A DNA stretch of 64,000 nt from an uncultured Pelagibacteraceae bacterium (GTDB taxonomy: Bacteria; Pseudomonadota; Alphaproteobacteria; Pelagibacterales; Pelagibacteraceae): positions 98,761 through 162,760 of the forward strand of contig CACNUU010000002.1 of assembly GCA_902623735.1 (NCBI GenBank), in the 5' to 3' direction. Below the pieces are notes generated by a model, which was not told where the DNA came from, searched no databases, and worked only from the letters and a program-made list of their open reading frames with translations. The position numbers and the translations under genes were made by a program. Below, piece after piece: positions 18,580-27,791 of the stretch; the first letter of the stretch is position 1; every line of letters begins with the position of its first letter.

Positions 18580-21354
18580 TTAGTGAAGTGCTCCCCAGTT
18601 ATTACCTATATTTACATCTACTGTTAAAGGTATTGAAAAGGCGTGGTGTTCACTATTAGCAACACCTGTCATTTCTTCGATAATAAGTTTTTTGATTTTT
18701 TTTGACTCCTCTGTTGGACTCTCAAATATAAGCTCATCATGGATTTGTAATAACATTTTAGTTTTATTAAATTTTTGTTCATTTAGTCTTCTCGACAATC
18801 TAATCATTGCCAATCTCATAATTTCAGATGCAGAACCTTGGATAGGAGCATTAATTGCTGCTCGTTCTTGAAAGTTTCTCACATTATAATTCTTATCATT
18901 TATATTGAAAAAATGTGATCTTCTTCCAAAAATGTTATTTACATAACCACTTTTTCTACAAAACTTAATTGTTTTATCCATGTAAACTTTTATTTCTGGA
19001 AACTTAGCAAAATACGAATTTAAAAACTCTTCGGCATCATGATTGCTTACATTAATTTGTTTTGCCAAACCATATTGGGATATTCCATAAATTATTCCAA
19101 AATTTATTGCTTTTGCTTTTCTTCTTTGGTCCTCACTTACTTTTTTAATATCAATATTAAAAATTTGACTAGCTGTAAGCGAGTGAATATCTTCGTTGTT
19201 TTTGAAAGCTTTTTTAAGCTCCTTTACATCTGCTAGATCTGCTAAAATTCTCATTTCAATCTGATTATAATCTGCTGAGATTAAGGTAAAATTATTCTCT
19301 GCAATAAAAGATTTTCTAATATCTTTACCATCTTCAGATTTAATTGGAATATTTTGTAGATTGGGGTCGCTTGATGCTAATCTTCCAGTAGTCGTTGCTG
19401 CAAGTAAAAAAGATGTATGAACTCTTTTTGTATTAGGGTTAATATGCTCGGGCAAGGTGTCAGAATAAGTATTTTTTAATTTCGAAAGCTGTCTCCAATC
19501 TAGAACTAATTGAGGGAATCTGTGACCCTTAAAGGCTAAATCCTCCAAGACAGATGCACTAGTAGCAAAACTGCCTTTTTTAGTTTTTTTAAGATTTGCA
19601 ATTTTTAAATCATTGTAGATTACTTCTCCTAATTGTTTTGGTGATGCAATATTAAACTCTTTTTTTGATAATTTAAAAACTTCATTTTGAATTTTCTCAA
19701 TTTTTTTTTCAAATTTTGCTGACAAAACTTTAAGAAATTTACTATCAATCTTAATTCCCTCTATTTCCATAAATGCTAAAATTTTCAGCATTGGTTTTTC
19801 AAAAATTTCATAAATTTTATAGATTTTTTCTGTCTTTAATCTTTTTTTAAACATTTTATATAATCTTAAGGTAATATCTGCGTCTTCAGCTGCATAATCT
19901 TTTGCTTTTTCTACATCTACTTGACTAAAATTTATTTCTTTTTTACCTGATCCAACTAAATCTTTAAAAGCAATAGTTTTATGTTCCAAATGAATTTCTG
20001 AAAGCGTATCCATATTGTGTCTATTTTTTCCCGCATCTAAGACATAGGACATTAACATGGTATCCTCCATTGATTTTAATTCAATTCCATTTTTAAAAAA
20101 AACTATAAAATCAAATTTTATATTTTGACCTATTTTTTTTATACTTGGATCTTCTAATAAAGGTTTTATCTTTTGCAAAACAAGATTTTTATTGATGCAT
20201 TTTTTTGATTTATGTCCAATTGGAATATAACAAGCTTTTCCAATTTTTGAACTTAATGAAATTCCAATTAGCTCAGCTTGATGTGGGTCTAGAGAATTTG
20301 TTTCTGTGTCTACAGCAACTTCACCAACCTCCTCAGCTTCTTTAATCCAAATATCTAACTCTTCAACTTTTGTTATTAAATAATAACGATTTTTATTAAT
20401 TGGACTCTGTTTTTCTTTATAATCTTTTTTCTCCTCATTATCTGTAAAATCAGGTTCACCATAAGCTGAAATTGCTGAGCTTAAGAGTCTATTGAACTCC
20501 ATTTCTCTCAAAAATTTGTACAGTTTATCTTTATCAATTTTTTTAAGCTCAAATTCACTCAGATTCCTATCTATTGGCGCATCGTTTTTCAGAGTTACCA
20601 ATTGTTTACTAATTATAGCTTTGTCTTTATTTTCTATTAAGGTTTCTCTTCTTTTATTTTGTTTTATCTCAGTTGCAGAATTAAGAAGTTTTTCTAATGT
20701 TCCATATTTATTTATTAATTCTGCTGCTGTCTTTACTCCAATACCTGGAACACCGGGGACGTTATCACTACTATCTCCTGCTAAAGCCTGCACATCAATA
20801 ACTTTACCAGAATCTACTCCAAACTTTTTCTGAATATCTTCCTCTGTAATAAATTTATTTTTCATCGGATCATAAATGCGAACATTTTTCTTAAAAAGTT
20901 GCATTAAATCCTTGTCTGATGATACTATTGTAACTTTCCCTCCTCCTTTCAAAATTTTATCTACGTAAGTAGCAATTAAATCATCTGCTTCATAATTGAC
21001 AAGCTCAACTGATGGTAAATTAAATGCTAAAACAGATTTCCTTATATATTCAAATTGAGGAGCCAAATCATCAGGAGCCTCAGCTCTATTCGCCTTGTAT
21101 TCACTGTAAATATCATTTCTAAAAGTTTTTCTAGCAGAGTCAAAAATTACAGCAAAGTGAGTGGGCTTCTGAAGATTTCTATCAGATTTAGAATCCTCAA
21201 GAAGTTTAAATAGCATGCTACAAAAACCACTCACAGCTCCTGTAGGCAAACCATCAATTTTTCGTGTTAACGGGGGTAAAGCATAGTATGCTCTAAATAT
21301 ATATCCTGATCCATCAATTAGATAATAGTGATCTGTTTTTTGAATTTTATTCAT
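18580..21354 (-). CDS. polA: DNA polymerase I
   Basis: 924 aa; 5'-3' exo, intact 3'-5' exo (VAVDTETNSLDP), pol motifs DYNQIEMRILADLA, LLQIHDELIFE. Confidence 0.98.
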   Translation of the reverse strand: MNKIQKTDHYYLIDGSGYIFRAYYALPPLTRKIDGLPTGAVSGFCSMLFKLLEDSKSDRNLQKPTHFAVIFDSARKTFRNDIYSEYKANRAEAPDDLAPQFEYIRKSVLAFNLPSVELVNYEADDLIATYVDKILKGGGKVTIVSSDKDLMQLFKKNVRIYDPMKNKFITEEDIQKKFGVDSGKVIDVQALAGDSSDNVPGVPGIGVKTAAELINKYGTLEKLLNSATEIKQNKRRETLIENKDKAIISKQLVTLKNDAPIDRNLSEFELKKIDKDKLYKFLREMEFNRLLSSAISAYGEPDFTDNEEKKDYKEKQSPINKNRYYLITKVEELDIWIKEAEEVGEVAVDTETNSLDPHQAELIGISLSSKIGKACYIPIGHKSKKCINKNLVLQKIKPLLEDPSIKKIGQNIKFDFIVFFKNGIELKSMEDTMLMSYVLDAGKNRHNMDTLSEIHLEHKTIAFKDLVGSGKKEINFSQVDVEKAKDYAAEDADITLRLYKMFKKRLKTEKIYKIYEIFEKPMLKILAFMEIEGIKIDSKFLKVLSAKFEKKIEKIQNEVFKLSKKEFNIASPKQLGEVIYNDLKIANLKKTKKGSFATSASVLEDLAFKGHRFPQLVLDWRQLSKLKNTYSDTLPEHINPNTKRVHTSFLLAATTTGRLASSDPNLQNIPIKSEDGKDIRKSFIAENNFTLISADYNQIEMRILADLADVKELKKAFKNNEDIHSLTASQIFNIDIKKVSEDQRRKAKAINFGIIYGISQYGLAKQINVSNHDAEEFLNSYFAKFPEIKVYMDKTIKFCRKSGYVNNIFGRRSHFFNINDKNYNVRNFQERAAINAPIQGSASEIMRLAMIRLSRRLNEQKFNKTKMLLQIHDELIFESPTEESKKIKKLIIEEMTGVANSEHHAFSIPLTVDVNIGNNWGALH

Positions 21355-21454
21355 TGAAATTAAATATTACAATGCCAATAAAATCTGTACATAAAAAAAT
21401 ATATGTTATTAAATAATATCTAGATTATTAAAAAAATAAGAGTATTATTATTTC

Positions 21455-22006
21455 ATGGAACTAACAAAAAATATTATCAACAATTCAAAACTAATAAAAT
21501 CAGCTCTATTTGTGTTAATTGGAACGGCTTTGCTAGCTATTTCCTCTAAAATACAAACTCCATTTACTCTAGTGCCTGCAACAATGCAAACTTTTGTAGT
21601 TATGTTTATTGGAATAACTTTAGGACATAAATTAGCGACATTGACTGTTCTTTTGTATTTAATAGAAGGATCATTTGGCTTACCTGTCTTTGCAAAAGGC
21701 AGTGGAGTAGGATATTTGCTAGGTCCTACTGGAGGATACTTAATTGGTTTTATTTTTACCGCATTTTTTGCTGGCCATATTAATGATAAGAAAGATCCAT
21801 TAGTAATATTTATCTATTTATTATTTTCTGTAAGTATAATTTACATACTTGGATTATTAGGTCTATGGAATTATATGGGATTTGATAAAAATTTTACTGA
21901 AGTTTTTTCATTAGGGGCTAAACCGTTTTTATTAATAGAAATCTATAAAATATTAATACTTACAGTATTATCAAAACAAATTTTAAAATTTAGAAAATTT
22001 ATTTAG
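21455..22006 (+). CDS. bioY: BioY family biotin transporter S component
   Basis: 183 aa; QTPFTLVPATMQTFVVMFIGITLG, GSFGLPVFAKGSGVGYLLGPTGGYLIGF. Confidence 0.95.
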   Translation: MELTKNIINNSKLIKSALFVLIGTALLAISSKIQTPFTLVPATMQTFVVMFIGITLGHKLATLTVLLYLIEGSFGLPVFAKGSGVGYLLGPTGGYLIGFIFTAFFAGHINDKKDPLVIFIYLLFSVSIIYILGLLGLWNYMGFDKNFTEVFSLGAKPFLLIEIYKILILTVLSKQILKFRKFI

Positions 22007-22592
22007 GAGATCTTTTAGACAAAATTCTTTGTAAAGTTCTTCTATGCATTTTCAATCGTCTAGCAGTTTCAGACACATTTCTGTTACATAATTCAAAAAC
22101 TCGATGTATATGTTCCCATTTTACTCTGTCTGCTGACATTGGATTTTCTGGTGGTGCAGCTTTTTTTGATGGATCTGCTAATAATGCTTTTTCCACATCA
22201 TCGGCGTCAGCTGGCTTAGCTAAATAATCAATTGCGCCCTCTTTAATAGCTGCTACAGCGGTAGGGATATTTCCATATCCTGTGAGCATAATTATTCTAC
22301 TTGATGAATTACTAGACTGAATTTCTTTTACTACCTCTAATCCATTGCCATCATTTAATCTCAAATCTACTACAGCAAAACCTGGTTTTTTGGCTTTGAC
22401 TGATTCGATACCTTTTCGTACACCCTCAGCTTGAATAACTTCAAATCCCTTTTTTTCCATTGCTCTTGCTAATCTCTCCCTAAATGGATTATCATCATCA
22501 ACGATTAGAAGGGATTTGTTATCAAAATCACTCAAATTTTGTAGTGTTGCTTCGTTTTTCATCAATAAATATATGGTCATTTTTTTCCACAA
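21999..22592 (-). CDS. actR: RegA/PrrA/ActR-type response regulator
   Basis: Receiver plus Fis-like HTH VSETARRLKMHRRTLQRILSKR typical of the redox regulator RegA/PrrA/ActR; real start probably MKNEATLQ. Confidence 0.92.
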   Translation of the reverse strand: MWKKMTIYLLMKNEATLQNLSDFDNKSLLIVDDDNPFRERLARAMEKKGFEVIQAEGVRKGIESVKAKKPGFAVVDLRLNDGNGLEVVKEIQSSNSSSRIIMLTGYGNIPTAVAAIKEGAIDYLAKPADADDVEKALLADPSKKAAPPENPMSADRVKWEHIHRVFELCNRNVSETARRLKMHRRTLQRILSKRSPK

Positions 22593-22713
22593 TTCAATAG
22601 GTTATTATTTTCTTTACATTGAATAACTATTGAATTAATTGCTCGAAATATTAAAGTTTTTTCTTAAATAAAAAGCTTTTTTTTTGTTAAATTTTTTTTG
22701 GGGGGCATATTAG

Positions 22714-23898
22714 ATGCAAAAATTTAAGTCAGTTGAAGACTTAGTTAATCAACTGAGACCAGATAAACCTGTTTATTGTATCAGAAAGAAATCAATTCTT
22801 TCTGCATCAAGCTTTTTTCAAAAAAAGTTTCCCGGCAAAATTTTATATGCGGTGAAAACCAATCCAAATTCTGAGGTAATTAAAACTCTAGTTAAAAGTG
22901 GTATAAACCAATTTGATGTCGCTTCAATTGAAGAAATTAAATCTGTAAGAAAATTCAGTCAATCTGCAAAGTGTTCTTTTATGCACACTGTCAAAAGTAG
23001 AGAAAGTATTAAAGATGCATATTTCAAATATGATATTAAAACTTATGCACTTGATACAAAAGATGAATTAATAAAAATTATAGAAAGCACAAGTGGTGCA
23101 AAAGATCTTGAACTTTTTGTAAGAGTTTCTGTTTCAAATGAACATGCTGAAATTGATTTATCAAAAAAATTTGGGGCACTCAATTCTGAAGCTGCAGGAT
23201 TACTGAGATTAGTTAAACAATATGCAAAAAAAATTGGATTAAGTTTTCATGTGGGTTCTCAATGTATGCACCCAATTTCCTACAGCAAAGGAATAACTGA
23301 AATAGGTAATTTGATAAAAAAAACAAAAATCATTCCAAATTACATTAATGTTGGTGGTGGTTTTCCAACCATATACCCTGATCTTATTCCACAATCATTA
23401 GATAATTATTTTAATGAAATTAATAAAAGTTTAGAAAGTCTAAAATTATCAAATTTGACTGAAATTATTTGTGAACCAGGTAGAGCTTTAGTTGCTGAAA
23501 GCGGGTCAACTATTGTGAGGGTAAATTTAAGAAAAAAACAAAAACTTTATATTAATGATGGTACTTATGGTACACTCTTTGATGGAGGTACTCCAAACAT
23601 TGTTTTTCCATCGAAAATGATTAAAGATACTTCAAATAAAATTATTTCAAAAAAATTAACAGCCTTTGATTTTTATGGTCCTACTTGTGATAGTATGGAT
23701 TATATGAAAGGTCCTTTTCTGTTACCAAATAATATAAAAGAAAATGATTATATAGAGCTTGGTCAATTAGGTGCATACGGATTAACATTTAGAACACAGT
23801 TTAATGGTTTTTATTCTGACGAAATATATGAAGTAGAGGACAGTCCGATAATGAGCCTTTACAACAAAGATATCGGTAAAGCCACATTAGTTGCTTAA
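22714..23898 (+). CDS. Type III PLP ornithine/lysine decarboxylase
   Basis: YAVKTNPNSEVIKTL (PLP Lys), HVGSQC, GGGFP, EPGRALVAESG, YGPTCDSMD active-site Cys motif. Confidence 0.93.
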   Translation: MQKFKSVEDLVNQLRPDKPVYCIRKKSILSASSFFQKKFPGKILYAVKTNPNSEVIKTLVKSGINQFDVASIEEIKSVRKFSQSAKCSFMHTVKSRESIKDAYFKYDIKTYALDTKDELIKIIESTSGAKDLELFVRVSVSNEHAEIDLSKKFGALNSEAAGLLRLVKQYAKKIGLSFHVGSQCMHPISYSKGITEIGNLIKKTKIIPNYINVGGGFPTIYPDLIPQSLDNYFNEINKSLESLKLSNLTEIICEPGRALVAESGSTIVRVNLRKKQKLYINDGTYGTLFDGGTPNIVFPSKMIKDTSNKIISKKLTAFDFYGPTCDSMDYMKGPFLLPNNIKENDYIELGQLGAYGLTFRTQFNGFYSDEIYEVEDSPIMSLYNKDIGKATLVA

Positions 23899-24941
23899 TG
23901 TCTCAAAAAAAAAATTTAGGCCATAATAGCAAAAAAGATTTTCTTAAAAATCCAGTTGAACATATAGATATAACTTCATTTGACTCAAGAAAAATAATTT
24001 CTTCAATGGAAAAAATGTCATTTGTATCAAGAGAAACTGCAAACGCTGCAAATATTTATAATGAAATGCTTGCAGATAAAGATTGCACAATATTTTTAAC
24101 ATTGGCTGGATCAACATCTGCGGCTGGATGTATGAATATTTACAGAGATTTAGTAAAATACAATATGGTTGATGCAATCATAGCCACTGGAGCTTCAATT
24201 ATTGATATGGATTTTTTTGAAGCACTTGGATTTAAACACTATCAAGGCTCCCAATTCCAAGATGATAAGGAATTGAGAAAAAATTATATAGATAGAATTT
24301 ATGATACGTATATTGATGAAGATGAGCTTCAAATATGTGACAAAAAAATTTGCGAAATTGCAGATAATTTAGAACCTAGAAGTTATACTTCTAGAGAGTT
24401 TATCAATGAAATGGGTAAATATTTGAAAAAAAATTCAGTTAAAAAAGACTCATTAATAGAAACCGCTTTTGACAATAATGTTCCAATATTCTGCCCAGCT
24501 TTTACCGACTCCAGCGCTGGTTTTGGATTAGTTATACATCAAGAAAAAAATCCAAAACAACATATGACGATAGACTCAATCAGAGAATTCCGTGAATTGA
24601 CCGAGATTAAAATTCAATCAAAAGGATCAGGTCTTTTTATGATTGGGGGTGGGGTACCGAAAAATTTTATACAAGATACAATTATATGTGCAGAATTATT
24701 AGGAAAAGAAGTTGATATGCATAAATATGCTATTCAAATCACGGTTGCCGACTCAAGGGATGGTGCTTGCAGTAGTTCAACTTTGAAAGAGGCAAGCTCG
24801 TGGGGTAAGGTAGATGTAACAAAAGAACAAATGGTTTTCGCGGAGGCAACAAGTGTACTGCCACTAATAGCAAGTGATGCTTACCATAAAGGAAAATGGA
24901 AAAATAGGGATAGAAAAAATTTTTCTAAAATTTTTGGATAA
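23898..24941 (+). CDS. Deoxyhypusine synthase-like protein (putative polyamine aminobutyl transferase)
   Basis: 347 aa; LTLAGSTSAAGCMNIYRDLV, FCPAFTDSSAGFG, C-terminal ASSWGKVDVTKEQMVFAEATSVLPLIASD containing the DHS catalytic-Lys SWGK motif. Confidence 0.9.
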   Translation: MSQKKNLGHNSKKDFLKNPVEHIDITSFDSRKIISSMEKMSFVSRETANAANIYNEMLADKDCTIFLTLAGSTSAAGCMNIYRDLVKYNMVDAIIATGASIIDMDFFEALGFKHYQGSQFQDDKELRKNYIDRIYDTYIDEDELQICDKKICEIADNLEPRSYTSREFINEMGKYLKKNSVKKDSLIETAFDNNVPIFCPAFTDSSAGFGLVIHQEKNPKQHMTIDSIREFRELTEIKIQSKGSGLFMIGGGVPKNFIQDTIICAELLGKEVDMHKYAIQITVADSRDGACSSSTLKEASSWGKVDVTKEQMVFAEATSVLPLIASDAYHKGKWKNRDRKNFSKIFG

Positions 24942-24946
24942 ATAAA

Positions 24947-25828
24947 TTGGAATATCTTTCAAATAAAAAAGGATTTCTTGGAATTGATAATAAATTCAAT
25001 TTTAAAGAAAAGGTTATAATAATTCCATTTGGCTTGGAAAAAACTGTTAGTTATGGCAGTGGAACTAGAAATGGACCAAAAGAGATAATTAGAGCGTCTC
25101 ACCAAGTTGAACTTTATGATGAAGAAATGAAGTGTGAACCCTACAAAAAAATAGGTATCAAAACTTTAAAACCTTTCAAAATTAATAAAAATTTAGATTC
25201 ATCTCTAAAAAAAATAGCAAGCATTAATAAGAAAATTTTAGATAAAAAACTTTTTCCAATGACATTTGGGGGTGAACATTCAATAACTCCAGGATGTATA
25301 AAACCTTTTGTCAAGAGATTTAAAAAAATTTGTTTGTTACACTTTGATGCTCATGCAGATTTAAGAAATAGTTATAATGGTGAAAAATATTCTCATGCAT
25401 CTGCCATCAGAAGATGTTTAGATCATAAAAATGTATCTATAATTTCATTTGGAATAAGAAATATTTCAAAAAGTGAAATACCTTTTTTAAAGAAAAATAA
25501 ATCAAGAATAAATATTTTTTGGGCTAAAGATAAAGCTAAATGGAGTATGAAAAGTTTTAAACAATTGATAAAAAATAAAACTGTATACTTAACTTTTGAT
25601 GTAGATGGATTAGATTCTAGCATTATGCCAGCAACTGGAACTCCTGAGCCTGGCGGATTACTTTGGGATGAAACTTTAAATATAATAAGAATAGCTGCCA
25701 AAAATTCAAACATAGTAGGTGCAGATATTAATGAGCTATCTCCAATAAAAGGTTTTAACTCATATAATTTCTTGGTTGCTAAATTAGCTTATAAGATTTT
25801 GTCTTACAAATATCTTTATAAAATCTAA
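24947..25828 (+). CDS. speB: Agmatinase/arginase family ureohydrolase
   Basis: GGEHSITPG, HFDAHADLRNSY, FDVDGLDSSIMPATGTPEPGG; TTG start. Confidence 0.88.
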   Translation: MEYLSNKKGFLGIDNKFNFKEKVIIIPFGLEKTVSYGSGTRNGPKEIIRASHQVELYDEEMKCEPYKKIGIKTLKPFKINKNLDSSLKKIASINKKILDKKLFPMTFGGEHSITPGCIKPFVKRFKKICLLHFDAHADLRNSYNGEKYSHASAIRRCLDHKNVSIISFGIRNISKSEIPFLKKNKSRINIFWAKDKAKWSMKSFKQLIKNKTVYLTFDVDGLDSSIMPATGTPEPGGLLWDETLNIIRIAAKNSNIVGADINELSPIKGFNSYNFLVAKLAYKILSYKYLYKI

Positions 25829-26373
25829 ATAGGTTTGAATGTTTTTAACAATAGCCTAAATGGAATTAACATCATTAATGCCACAAATATCTTTACTACA
25901 AGATCTCCAAAAGCCAATGTAAACCATGGTATGCTCGTTCCATAAAAAGAAATGGAAAAAAATAAGTAAGTATCAACTGTTGAGCCTATTATTGAGGAAG
26001 TTAATGGAGCTATAAACCATTTTTTTTTTCTCAAGTTATCAAATATTTGAACATCTATAAGTTGAGCCATCAAAAAAGCAGTTCCAGATCCAATTGCAAT
26101 TCTGATCGATATATAATCTGCAAAATCTGTAGAAAATAAAATAGTAAATCCAATTCCTATTAAGAAACCTAGATAAACTATTTTTCTTGCTACGAATTTT
26201 CCATATGATCTATTTGCAAGATCTGTAATTAAAAATGCTATTGGATAACTAAAGGCTCCATAAGTTAATAATTCGTTTAATCCATAAAAATTTACGGGAA
26301 ATTGAACAAGATAGTTTGAAGATAAAACAACTGCTCCCATCAAAAATGATAGGAGAATAAAGGATTTTTTCAT
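25825..26373 (-). CDS. Queuosine precursor transporter (YhhQ/VUT family)
   Basis: NELLTYGAFSYPIAFLITDLANRSYGKFVARKIVYLGF and GSGTAFLMAQLIDVQIFDNLRKKKWFIAPLTSSIIGSTVDTYLFF. Confidence 0.9.
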   Translation of the reverse strand: MKKSFILLSFLMGAVVLSSNYLVQFPVNFYGLNELLTYGAFSYPIAFLITDLANRSYGKFVARKIVYLGFLIGIGFTILFSTDFADYISIRIAIGSGTAFLMAQLIDVQIFDNLRKKKWFIAPLTSSIIGSTVDTYLFFSISFYGTSIPWFTLAFGDLVVKIFVALMMLIPFRLLLKTFKPI

Positions 26374-26687
26374 TAGGCTTGTTTAGATTGAACTAGTTTT
26401 TTTTGATATGGTGATTTTAATAATAAACTTTTTTTTAATTTTTTTAATCTTGGAGATAAATTTTTATTTTTTACACTTTTTAAAAAACCATCAAAACTTC
26501 CTTTTTTATCAACAGATCTTACACCGGCATTACTTACAGTGAGTTTTAGACTTCTTTTAAGTAGCTCACTTGTAAATTTCACTTTTTTTAAATTTGGCAA
26601 AAATCTTCTCTTTGTCTTGTTGTTAGCATGACTAACATTATGACCCTTCAGTGGTATTTTTCCAGTTAATTCACATTTTTTTGACAT
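26373..26687 (-). CDS. rpmB: 50S ribosomal protein L28
   Basis: [31 protein letters not shown]. Confidence 0.97.
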   Translation of the reverse strand: MSKKCELTGKIPLKGHNVSHANNKTKRRFLPNLKKVKFTSELLKRSLKLTVSNAGVRSVDKKGSFDGFLKSVKNKNLSPRLKKLKKSLLLKSPYQKKLVQSKQA

Positions 26688-26698
26688 AAAACAGGGTC

Positions 26699-26727
26699 TA
26701 TATAAAAGGAGATATTGATGACGTCAA
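26699..26727 (-). promoter_or_regulatory. Sigma70-type promoter immediately upstream of rpmB
   Basis: Minus strand TTGACG (26727-26722), 17 nt, TATATA (26704-26699); -10 ends 11 nt before the rpmB ATG. Confidence 0.65.
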
Positions 26728-26738
26728 GTTTAATACAA

Positions 26739-27791
26739 TTAAGTATTTGTTTTTTTTCCAATTATTTCACTAAAATTTTTGACATCATCTTTTAATAACA
26801 ATTCTCTTAGTTCTTTTTTGATCATACTCACAATATTAGGGCCTCTGTAAACCATACCGGTATATAACTGTATATAGTTTGCTCCAGCAAGAAATTTTTC
26901 GTAAGCACTTGCGCCAGAGTCTACTCCACCCACTCCTATAATCTTTATTTTGCCTTGAAGAGATTTAAAGAATTTATTTATCAAAATAGTTGATTTACTT
27001 TTGATAGGTTTTCCAGATAATCCACCTTTTTGATGTTTCTGAATATTGTTTAAACTTTCTCGTGTAGAATCTGATGTATTGGATACTATCACTCCTTTAA
27101 CGTTATTACTTAAAAGAACATTTGATATTTCATCTATTTCACTGTTTTTGATATCCGGAGAGACTTTGACAACAATAGGAATTTTTGAGTCGAGATTTTT
27201 TTTTTCTTTTTCTATATTCTTTAAAAGATCGTCTAATTGTTTTTGATCGTGGAATTTTCTTAAATTTTCAGTATTTGGAGATGAAATATTGATTGTTATG
27301 TAATCTGCTACTTGATAAAAAATATTTAGACACTTCAAATAATCTTCAGTTCTGTTTTCTGTATCTTTATTAGGTCCAATATTAATTCCTAGGATTCCAA
27401 TTTTTCTATTTGAATTAATCCTATTAATCACATTTTCAGCACCAAGATTATTAAAACCAAGTCTATTAATCAATGCTTCATCCTCGACTAGTCTAAATAC
27501 TCTAGGTTTTGGATTTCCGTATTGTTTTAATGGCGTGATAGTTCCAACTTCAACAAAGCCAAAGCCTAATTTAAATAAAGAATTATATACCTCGGCATTT
27601 TTATCAAATCCAGCAGCCATACCGATAGGGTTTTCTATTTTTTTACCAAATAATTCTGTTTTAAACAAAGGATCATCTTTGTTTTCATCTGGCATGTTCG
27701 GAATAAAATTAAATTTCAAAGACTTGATGGCTAAATTGTGTGCAGTCTCTGGATCAAGTTTAAATATTAATGATCTTATATTTGAAAACAT
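26739..27791 (-). CDS. pyrD: Dihydroorotate dehydrogenase (quinone)
   Basis: NPIGMAAGFDKNAEVYNSLFKLGFGFVEVGTITPLKQYGNPKPRVFRL, VGGVDSGASAYEKFLAGANYIQLYTGMVYRGP. Confidence 0.98.
   Translation of the reverse strand: MFSNIRSLIFKLDPETAHNLAIKSLKFNFIPNMPDENKDDPLFKTELFGKKIENPIGMAAGFDKNAEVYNSLFKLGFGFVEVGTITPLKQYGNPKPRVFRLVEDEALINRLGFNNLGAENVINRINSNRKIGILGINIGPNKDTENRTEDYLKCLNIFYQVADYITINISSPNTENLRKFHDQKQLDDLLKNIEKEKKNLDSKIPIVVKVSPDIKNSEIDEISNVLLSNNVKGVIVSNTSDSTRESLNNIQKHQKGGLSGKPIKSKSTILINKFFKSLQGKIKIIGVGGVDSGASAYEKFLAGANYIQLYTGMVYRGPNIVSMIKKELRELLLKDDVKNFSEIIGKKTNT

Noticed and set aside
22593-22713. Possible speF-type leader upstream of the decarboxylase
   Set aside because: AT-rich with only an AAAAAGCTTTTT palindrome; no match I could recognise to the speF motif
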